This document shows, piece after piece, positions 57,604 through 64,000 of a stretch of DNA of 64,000 nucleotides. Position numbers and translations under genes: made by a program. Source of the DNA: Flavobacterium hungaricum. Its GTDB lineage: Bacteria; Bacteroidota; Bacteroidia; Flavobacteriales; Flavobacteriaceae. The notes below the pieces were generated by a model that did not search any database, was not told the origin of the DNA, and was given only the letters and a program-made list of their open reading frames with translations. The stretch is taken from assembly GCF_015182285.1 (NCBI RefSeq), contig NZ_PRDM01000001.1, positions 744,001-808,000 of the forward strand, written 5' to 3'. The first letter of the stretch is position 1. Each line of letters opens with the position of its first letter.

Positions 57604-57684
57604 GCTAGCGCGAGTATCTCGCTCGTGCCAGTTTCAATTGGTTTTGATGTTCTTTGTGTTCACGAGCGGGACGCTCGCGCTAGC
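57604..57684. repeat. Hairpin repeat C
   Basis: Third copy of the repeat, diverged (GCTAGCGCGAGTATCTCGCT at the left, CACGAGCGGGACGCTCGCGC at the right), directly before the Shedu stop at 57692. Confidence 0.88.
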
Positions 57685-57691
57685 ATGGGGA

Positions 57692-58885
57692 TTATTTTTC
57701 ACAAATATATTTTGCTCTCTGATATAATTCGTCGAATGTTAGAATTTCAATATTTTTTAAATTTTTTCTAAACATTTCAAATGACGAGTATTTTATTTGA
57801 TTTATTCTGCCTTCAGTAATAAATTCATTTTGATTACCTATCAATATAAATCCTTTTGGATTGTATAAATAAAGTTCTTCTCCTGTCAAATCACCTTGCT
57901 TATCTACAATTTCAATTTTAGTTTTCATGTCAAAAATTGCCTTTTGAATTGTTCTTTGAACTTGAGCAATTGCACCAGATAAAGAATCTGAAATTTGCCA
58001 AGATTCTGGACGATAAGAATTCTTAACTTGTTTTAAAAGACTATGTGAACTAAGCTTTAATTCACAAAAGCAAAGGGAATTTATTGCACCTTGAGATTTT
58101 AATAAACCGTCAATTCGTTTTCCGCTTTCATTAAAATTAGCACCACTAGTTATTTGTTCTAATTTTTTATCATCTAATTCGGTATTAAAGAGATATTCTA
58201 AGCCATAACCTAAAATCCAAGTGTTTTTTTCGAAAAATGATTGCCATAAATCTTCGTCTTTAGCTTTTGATGATAGTTCTCCCTCGATAATTAAGGCTTG
58301 TTTATGATTATTGAAAAAGCCGTCTTCATAGAGCAATTTTTTAAATATTTCGAGTTGAGCTTTCCTATAACCATAGTTAATAATGTCTCTCGTAGTTATA
58401 TTATTCTTAAGTGCTTCTTGTAATTGAGGAAGATTTTCTAAAATCAATTTTTTTGCTTGCTTATCATCCAAAAGCATTTTACGTAAATCATCATCCTTTA
58501 TATTATAGGTTTGATTGTTTGGAAATTCGACTTCTTTAATGCTTTTCAGAAATAAATATAGTCTTTCTATTTCATCTTCAGTGAACGATGCTTGTTTAGA
58601 CAAATTTTTTACAGGTAACTGAACTGCGTCGAATTGTTGAAGAAAAAGTTTTTTTATATTTCTACTATCTTCGTAAAATAATGCTTTTAATGCTCTTTTC
58701 CCGAGAAAAGAAGTGCCTATTATAGCTTCTTTTCGTAGAATAAATTCAGTTTGATTATCGTCTAAAATTTTGAATGCAAATCTCTCAGTTTGCCCTGTGA
58801 ATTTATCTTCAAATGATCTAGCAAAATATGTTTTGTCAACACTTCCCGTATTCATATAATTCAAATCTATTTCATTATTTTCCAT
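57692..58885 (-). CDS. Shedu-type defence nuclease (DUF4263)
   Basis: 397 residues. The C-terminal ~170 residues match DUF4263/Shedu: EDLWQSFFEKNTWILGYGLEYLF (about 212-234), GKRIDGLLKSQGAINSLCFCELKLSS (about 256-281, the PD-(D/E)xK core with D and ELK), and SGAIAQVQRTIQKAIFDM (about 301-318, downstream Gln helix). The N-terminal ~200 residues are a variable helical region (DLRKMLLDDKQAKKLILENLPQLQEALKN), as in Shedu proteins that sense phage. Shedu acts as a stand-alone anti-phage protein. No partner gene needed. Surrounded by hairpin repeats, consistent with horizontal spread. Confidence 0.85.
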   Translation of the reverse strand: MENNEIDLNYMNTGSVDKTYFARSFEDKFTGQTERFAFKILDDNQTEFILRKEAIIGTSFLGKRALKALFYEDSRNIKKLFLQQFDAVQLPVKNLSKQASFTEDEIERLYLFLKSIKEVEFPNNQTYNIKDDDLRKMLLDDKQAKKLILENLPQLQEALKNNITTRDIINYGYRKAQLEIFKKLLYEDGFFNNHKQALIIEGELSSKAKDEDLWQSFFEKNTWILGYGLEYLFNTELDDKKLEQITSGANFNESGKRIDGLLKSQGAINSLCFCELKLSSHSLLKQVKNSYRPESWQISDSLSGAIAQVQRTIQKAIFDMKTKIEIVDKQGDLTGEELYLYNPKGFILIGNQNEFITEGRINQIKYSSFEMFRKNLKNIEILTFDELYQRAKYICEK

Positions 58886-59096
58886 ATATTTATTGTTTTG
58901 CAGAATATTGATTTATTGCTGTTAGCTCATTTATAGAAACAAATCTTCAGATATGCATATAAATTCGGGTAGATAAGCAAAGCTTTATTTCGTTTTCTTG
59001 TTTTTCAAATATATGTATTTTTTCTTGCCAATTTTTACAGATTTCCGTACTTGATATCTTTATTTATTAATTCAAAATAATTAATTGTAATGCAAT

Positions 59097-59130
59097 AAAA
59101 AAGCGAGCAAAAATATTTTTACTCGCTTTT
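59097..59130. terminator. Terminator between Shedu and thrC regions
   Basis: Arms AAAAGCGAG / CTCGCTTTT with an AAAAATATTTTT inner stem, 20 nt beyond the thrC stop on the minus strand. Confidence 0.85.
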
Positions 59131-59150
59131 CTCATTTAATTATATGTTTT

Positions 59151-60440
59151 TTACCCTAAAAAATCCTTCAACTCCTCATAAGTTCCAATCTTTACACTAA
59201 CTTTCTCTTCATTAATAACACTTTCAATTTGAGCAGGAATCGGAAGCGTAATTCCTAGCGCCGGTTCAACCACATCTAAGAATTTAATTGGGTGAGCCGT
59301 TTCTAAGAAAATACCAATGGCATTCGGGTATTTTTCAAGTTCTTTTTTCAAACCTAAATAACCAACAGCACCGTGCGGTTCGGCGATATAGCCGTCTGTT
59401 TTGTAAATTTTCTTTAGAGCTTCAAGTGTTTCTTCGTCGGTATAACTATAAGAAGAGAAATCTTTTTCGAAAGCTTTTAAATCATTATTGTACAATTCTT
59501 GAATTCTAATAAAGTTACTTGGGTTTCCAACGTCCATGGCGTTAGAGATTGTCGCTTTAGAAGGTTTAGGATCGTATTTTCCGTTTTCTAAGAATCTTGG
59601 CACCGTATCGTTTACGTTTGTAGAAGCAACAAAATGTTCAATTGGCAATCCTAATTTCTTTGCCATAATTCCGGCGCAGATATTTCCGAAGTTACCACTT
59701 GGGCAAGAGAAAACCAATGGTTTGTTTTGGCTTTTCAATGCTTTGTAAGCAAAGAAAAAATAAAACATCTGCGGTAACCAGCGCGCAATATTTATAGAAT
59801 TAGCCGAAGTCAGGTTTTTATGCGCTAAAGTCTCGTCTAAAAACGCTTTTTTTACCATATCCTGGCAATCATCAAAAACACCATCCACTTCAAGTGCTTT
59901 AATGTTTTGTCCTAAAGTCGTCAATTGTTTTTCCTGAATATCGCTCACTTTCCCAGACGGATATAAAATGACAACATCTACGCCGTCAACGCCCAGAAAT
60001 CCGCTGGCAACGGCTCCGCCTGTATCGCCCGAAGTCGCTACTAAAACGGTGTTTTTAGCATCTTTTTTGTCTTTATTAAAATAACCCAGACAACGTGACA
60101 TAAAACGTGCTCCAACGTCTTTAAACGCCATTGTCGGTCCGTGGAATAATTCTAACGAATAAATTCCGTCTTCGACTTTCACAACCGGAAAATCAAAAAC
60201 CAAAGTTTCAGCAATGATTTCTTTTAATTTTTCTGCTGGGATTTCATCGCCCACAAATTGTTTGATCGCTTCATAAGCAATATGTTCGTGGCTTAAACTT
60301 TCGATTTCATCAAAAAACGAAGGATCAAGAGGGGTAATATTTTCTGGAAAATACAATCCTTTGTCACTCGCTAATCCTTGTATTACAGCTTCTTGGAAAG
60401 AAACTTTTGGGGCATTATGGTTTAAACTGTAGTATTTCAT
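59151..60440 (-). CDS. thrC: Threonine synthase
   Basis: 429 residues; last step of threonine biosynthesis, O-phosphohomoserine to threonine. Start MKYYSLNHNAPKVSFQEAVIQGLASDKGLYFPENI; PLP lysine in LELFHGPTMAFKDVGARFMSR (about 98-118); ATSGDTGGAVASGFLGVDGVDVVILYPSGKVSDIQ (about 137-171); GNFGNICAG (about 247-255); and a C-terminal EPHGAVGYLGLK. Long type I (E. coli-like) threonine synthase. Downstream member of thrABC, 270 bp after thrB with a repeat in between. Confidence 0.96.
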   Translation of the reverse strand: MKYYSLNHNAPKVSFQEAVIQGLASDKGLYFPENITPLDPSFFDEIESLSHEHIAYEAIKQFVGDEIPAEKLKEIIAETLVFDFPVVKVEDGIYSLELFHGPTMAFKDVGARFMSRCLGYFNKDKKDAKNTVLVATSGDTGGAVASGFLGVDGVDVVILYPSGKVSDIQEKQLTTLGQNIKALEVDGVFDDCQDMVKKAFLDETLAHKNLTSANSINIARWLPQMFYFFFAYKALKSQNKPLVFSCPSGNFGNICAGIMAKKLGLPIEHFVASTNVNDTVPRFLENGKYDPKPSKATISNAMDVGNPSNFIRIQELYNNDLKAFEKDFSSYSYTDEETLEALKKIYKTDGYIAEPHGAVGYLGLKKELEKYPNAIGIFLETAHPIKFLDVVEPALGITLPIPAQIESVINEEKVSVKIGTYEELKDFLG

Positions 60441-60540
60441 TTTTTATTTTAGATTTTAGATTTTAGATTTTAGAAATGGAAACAAATTCCAAATTTTTAA
60501 AATTCCAAATTCCAATAATTATGTTTTCAATTATGTATTG

Positions 60541-60652
60541 CTTTTGTCAGGCTGAGCGGAGTCGAAGCCCCGCAACGTATAGACATAAAGTAAATCCACA
60601 TAGTTTTGTCATTTCTCTCCCGAAGCCTCGGGATCGCTCAGCCTGACAAAAG
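60541..60652. repeat. Inverted-repeat element (GTCAGGCTGAGCG family), copy 2
   Basis: Perfect 18-nt arms CTTTTGTCAGGCTGAGCG (60541-60558) and the inverse (60635-60652). Copy 1 at 49593 has CACCCTGAGCG where this has CAGGCTGAGCG, so the changed bases are compensated in the other arm here. Contains a CCCGA/TCGGG hairpin at 60618-60633. Lies between thrB and thrC. Confidence 0.85.
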
Positions 60653-60709
60653 TTGTCCTAATACTTAAATCTTTTTACTTAATACATTTCACATTTCACA
60701 TCACACATT

Positions 60710-61633
60710 TTACAAAATACGAACTCCATCCGGATTGATTTTTGAAACGTGAATCTCATAAGGTAAATTCATTTTTTCGTAAACCTCGCTCATGGCTTTT
60801 GCGATTTGGTCGGCGGTATTTTTTCCTCTGCTTAAAGCAAAAATCGACGGACCAGAACCTGAAATTCCAGAACCCAAAGCACCGTTTTCAAGAGCCGTTT
60901 GTTTGATTTGATCGAAACCTGGAATTAAAACACTTCGTAAAGGTTCAACGATTTCGTCGTGAAGTGATCTTCCAATCAAATCGTAATCTTTTGTGTATAA
61001 ACCTGCGATTAATCCGCCCACATTTCCCCATTGCATAATGGCGCTTTTCAGCGAAACGTTTTGTTTTAAAACCGAACGCGCATCAGATGTTTTTAATTCA
61101 ATTTGCGGATGAACTACTGTTGCGTATAGTTCTTCGGGACTGTCAATTCTGATAATATCAAGCGGCGCATAACTTCTTACCAAAGTAAAACCGCCTAAAA
61201 GGGCAGGAGCAACGTTGTCGGCATGCGCGTTGCCGCTGGCTAATTTCTCGCCCTGCATGGCAAACTGAACCAGATCTTTACGAGAATACGGTCTTCCGAG
61301 TAATTCATTAATTCCGAAAACCGCTCCTGCAGAACTTGCAGCGCTGGATCCGATACCGCTTCCGGCTTTAATATTTTTATAAATTTCGATTTCAAATCCA
61401 AAATCCAATTCGTCCAAAGTTTCAAGCATTGCCAAAGCCGCAACCCCCGAAACATTTTTCTCAGTTTCAAGCGGTAAATCGGCACCCGCAATTTTTGTGA
61501 TTCGAACTCCTTTTTGATCGACTTTTCGAACAATCATTTCATCACCCGCATTGTCTAAGCAAAGTCCCAATACGTCAAATCCGCACGAGAGGTTTGCGAT
61601 AGTTGCTGGGCAAAATAGTTTTATTTCTTTCAT
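60710..61633 (-). CDS. thrB: Homoserine kinase
   Basis: 307 residues from the ATG at 61633 (MKEIKLFCPATIANLSCGFDVLGL); the longer frame adds nine residues without family support. GHMP kinase: PATIANLSCGFDVLGL (about 9-24, N-terminal motif), the ATP loop KAGSGIGSSAASSAGAVFG (about 87-105), and GSGISGSGPSIFALSRG near the C-terminus (about 256-272). Phosphorylates homoserine, the substrate for ThrC. Second gene of thrABC. Confidence 0.95.
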   Translation of the reverse strand: MKEIKLFCPATIANLSCGFDVLGLCLDNAGDEMIVRKVDQKGVRITKIAGADLPLETEKNVSGVAALAMLETLDELDFGFEIEIYKNIKAGSGIGSSAASSAGAVFGINELLGRPYSRKDLVQFAMQGEKLASGNAHADNVAPALLGGFTLVRSYAPLDIIRIDSPEELYATVVHPQIELKTSDARSVLKQNVSLKSAIMQWGNVGGLIAGLYTKDYDLIGRSLHDEIVEPLRSVLIPGFDQIKQTALENGALGSGISGSGPSIFALSRGKNTADQIAKAMSEVYEKMNLPYEIHVSKINPDGVRIL

Positions 61634-61660
61634 TTTTGGTTGGTTTTGCCACGAAGGCAC

Positions 61661-61792
61661 AAAGTCACAAAGTTTTTATTTTTTTTTGCCACGAAGGCAA
61701 TAAGGCGCTAAGTTTTATTATTAAGAATTTAAGTTTCTGAGCTTGAAAAACTTAAAGACTTAGCGCCTTTGCGTCTTAGCAGCTAATAAATA
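61661..61792. repeat. Dispersed repeat between thrA and thrB
   Basis: 132 bp with two GCCACGAAGGCA-type words (61629-61640, 61688-61699) and a TTAGCGCCTTTGCGTCTTAG segment in inverted orientation (61759-61778). Related to CCTTAGCGCCTTCGTGGCAAA at about 51459-51479. Can form a hairpin in the thr operon transcript. Confidence 0.6.
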
Positions 61793-64000
61793 TTACACAT
61801 TCCCGATACGGATTACGTCAGCAAAAATTCCTGATGCTGTAACCGCTGCTCCGGCTCCGGCGCCTTTGATCAATAAAGGCTGATCTACATAACGATCGGT
61901 GTAGAAAAGCACGATATTGTCTTTTCCTTCCAGATTGTAGAACGGATGATCTTTCGGGATGAATTGCAGGCCGACACTTGCTTTTCCGTTTTCGAATTGC
62001 GCTACATATTTCAATCTGGAATCTTTGGCTAAAGCTTCTTTGTAGATGTTTTCGAAATGCGGTGCGTGTTTCAGCAGCGAAGCAAAAAAGTCTTCGTTGT
62101 TTGTTGTTTCCAGACATTCTGCAGGCAGGAACGATTCGTTTGCAATCGCGTCAATATCCATTTCGTAACCGCTTTCGCGAATTAAAATCAGGATTTTACG
62201 CGCTACGTCGATACCGCTGAGGTCGATTTTTGGATCTGGTTCTGTAAAACCTTGAACTCCGGCTTCTTTTACCACATCGTGGAAAGAATTATTCTCATCA
62301 AAATTGTTGAAAATAAAGTTCAGACTTCCCGATAAAACCGCCTGGATTTTATGCACTTTGTCTCCAGAGGCGATAAGGTTTTTTACAGTGTCAATAATCG
62401 GTAATCCCGCACCCACGTTCGTTTCAAACAAAAACGGCGCATTGTATTGGCGTGATAAGTTTTTTAGTTTTTTATAATTGTCGTAAGCAGACGAACACGC
62501 AATTTTGTTGCAGGTTACAACGGCAATACTTTCTTTTAAGAATTTCTCGTACATTTCAGAAACGCTTGCATTGGCCGTAATATCTACGAAAATACTGTTA
62601 CGTAAGTTCAGTTCTTTGGCACGTGCAATAAATTCTAAAGCAATGGCTTCTTCACCTTTATCTAAAGACGACTGCCAGTCTTTTAATGAAATTCCGTCTT
62701 CGTCAAAAAGCATTTTTCTTGAATTCGATAATGCAATGACGCGAACATTAATCTTTAAAACATCTTTTAAGAATTTCTTTTGGCTGTGAATTTGTTCGAT
62801 GAATTTTTCGCCCACATTTCCAACGCCCATTACAAATAAATTGAGCTGTTTGGTATTTTCTTCAAAGAAGTTTTCGTGTAACGTATTCAAGGCTTTTTTA
62901 ACATCTCTTTCGTTAATTACAGTCGAAATATTTCTTTCAGATGCACCTTGCGCAATTGCACGTATGTTTACGTTGTTTTTTCCTAAAGTACTGAACATTC
63001 TTCCGCTCAAACCTTGGTGGTTTTTCATGTTTTCGCCGACTAATGCAATAATGCAAAGGTCTTTTTCTACATAACAAGGATCGATTTTATTCTGCGAAAT
63101 TTCGATTTCAAACGCTCTGTTAATTGCAGCTTCGGCATTATCAGCGTCAGAATTCAGGATTCCGATACAAATAGAATGCTCAGAAGAGGCCTGAGTAATA
63201 AAAATAACGTTGATTTTTTCCTGAGATAAAACCTCGAACAAACGTCTGGAAGAACCCGCAACTCCAATCATTCCTGGACCTTCAAGCGTTAAGAGCGAAA
63301 TATGATCGATATGGCTGATTCCTTTTACAACCGTATCTTTTGATGATGGCTGGCTCGAAATTAAAGTTCCTTCTGCCTCAGGTTCAAAAGTATTTTTGAT
63401 TAAAATAGGAATGTTTTTTCTTAAAACCGGCTGAATCGTTGGCGGATACAATACTTTGGCACCAAAATGCGATAATTCCATTGCTTCTTGGTACGATATA
63501 GTGGCGATAGGCTGTGCTTGTTTTACAATTTTTGGGTTGGCAGTAAACATTCCGTTTACATCTGTCCAGATTTCCAATTGTGCAGCGTCAAGTGCGCCGG
63601 CGATAATTGCTGCGGTATAATCAGAACCTCCGCGCCCCAGAGTTGTAGTGATTCCGTCAAGAGTCTGTGTAATAAATCCAGGAAGAATAGTAATTTGAGC
63701 TCCATTTTGAGTAAAATATTCCTGAATTAAACCATTGGAAACTTCAAGGTTTACAACTGCTTTTCCGTAGTTGTGATCTGTTTTTATTAATTCGCGACTG
63801 TCTTTATACGCCGCATTGTTATCGATTTGCTGATACGCCTGCGCAATAATGTAAGACGATAACAATTCGCCAAAACTTAAAATTGTATCTGCAGTTCTTG
63901 GAGATAATTCGCCTAGTAAGAAACAACCGTCCAATAAAGTTTCTAAGTGGTTGATGATTCTTTTAACATGGCTTAAAAGGCTGCTTTGTTCGCTTACAGG
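61793..64000 (-). CDS. thrA: Bifunctional aspartokinase/homoserine dehydrogenase, ThrA (5' end outside window)
   Basis: At least 736 residues; the frame stays open to the right edge, so the N-terminus is missing (full ThrA about 815 aa). Order: the aspartokinase part with LGRGGSDYTAAIIAGALDAAQLEIWTDV, ACT domains (SLLTLEGPGMIGVAGSSRRLFEVLS and IIALVGENMKNHQGLSGRMFSTL), then homoserine dehydrogenase with FVMGVGNVGEKFIEQI and VTCNKIA, QGFTEPDPKIDLSGIDVARKILIL, and the end GAGAGAAVTASGIFADVIRIG. First and third steps of threonine/methionine synthesis; feedback-inhibited through ACT domains. First gene of thrABC on the minus strand. Confidence 0.95.
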   Translation of the reverse strand, partial: PVSEQSSLLSHVKRIINHLETLLDGCFLLGELSPRTADTILSFGELLSSYIIAQAYQQIDNNAAYKDSRELIKTDHNYGKAVVNLEVSNGLIQEYFTQNGAQITILPGFITQTLDGITTTLGRGGSDYTAAIIAGALDAAQLEIWTDVNGMFTANPKIVKQAQPIATISYQEAMELSHFGAKVLYPPTIQPVLRKNIPILIKNTFEPEAEGTLISSQPSSKDTVVKGISHIDHISLLTLEGPGMIGVAGSSRRLFEVLSQEKINVIFITQASSEHSICIGILNSDADNAEAAINRAFEIEISQNKIDPCYVEKDLCIIALVGENMKNHQGLSGRMFSTLGKNNVNIRAIAQGASERNISTVINERDVKKALNTLHENFFEENTKQLNLFVMGVGNVGEKFIEQIHSQKKFLKDVLKINVRVIALSNSRKMLFDEDGISLKDWQSSLDKGEEAIALEFIARAKELNLRNSIFVDITANASVSEMYEKFLKESIAVVTCNKIACSSAYDNYKKLKNLSRQYNAPFLFETNVGAGLPIIDTVKNLIASGDKVHKIQAVLSGSLNFIFNNFDENNSFHDVVKEAGVQGFTEPDPKIDLSGIDVARKILILIRESGYEMDIDAIANESFLPAECLETTNNEDFFASLLKHAPHFENIYKEALAKDSRLKYVAQFENGKASVGLQFIPKDHPFYNLEGKDNIVLFYTDRYVDQPLLIKGAGAGAAVTASGIFADVIRIGNV

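Noticed and set aside
56787..57684. Insertion sequence at the GC-rich hairpins
   Set aside because: Only hairpins of about 82 bp, with no transposase and no target duplication seen.

Overview
The window looks like a chromosomal segment of a Flavobacterium (Bacteroidota, F. johnsoniae-like). The signs are low GC, many TAnnTTTG-type -7 promoter boxes with almost no Shine-Dalgarno start sites, a fused CcoN-CcoO oxidase subunit, DUF5606, T9SS-type C-terminal tails and the thrA-thrB-thrC order. No tRNA, rRNA, CRISPR array or intact transposase was recognised.

Layout. 1-2.8 kb: partial FUSC membrane protein, def, DUF5606 and mazG. 2.8-13.7 kb: a microaerobic block made of an FNR-like regulator, a copper P-type ATPase (ccoI), ccoS-ccoNO-ccoQ-ccoP-ccoG-ccoH, a TauE/SafE-like transporter and hemN. 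13.8-30.9 kb: housekeeping genes, including an acyl-CoA carboxylase beta subunit, a TetR-controlled membrane operon, lpxD, msrB, prfB with its programmed frameshift, threonine aldolase, fermentative adhE, ybaB, an oligopeptidase B-like protease and a cysteine-synthase-like enzyme. 31.3-43.8 kb: an accessory island. Two paralogous secreted LamG/T9SS proteins are each followed by a convergent SUKH-3 immunity-type gene, with many small orphan genes, a broken gene, microORFs and repeats around them; no toxin gene was found. 43.9-50 kb: yebC, an S41 protease, gcvT and nnrD. 49.8-59 kb: a second accessory stretch with a HipA-like kinase/DUF3037 pair, pectate lyase, a Crp-type regulator, an XRE regulator, three copies of a hairpin repeat and a Shedu (DUF4263) defence gene. 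59-64 kb: the threonine operon thrA (5' end outside the window), thrB, thrC on the minus strand.

How genes work together. Four promoters (ccoI, ccoS, hemN, adhE) each carry a TGAY-N4-RTCA palindrome centred exactly 36.5 bp from the last base of a -7 box. This fixed geometry fits class-II activation by the FNR-like regulator encoded next door. It joins oxidase assembly, copper loading, oxygen-independent haem synthesis and fermentation in one low-oxygen regulon. A TetR protein and two related palindromes appear to form an autoregulated switch for a three-gene membrane operon. The island at 31-44 kb resembles a reservoir of immunity genes against polymorphic toxins. The hipA-like/DUF3037 pair and the Shedu gene are candidate conflict or defence loci set among palindromic repeats.
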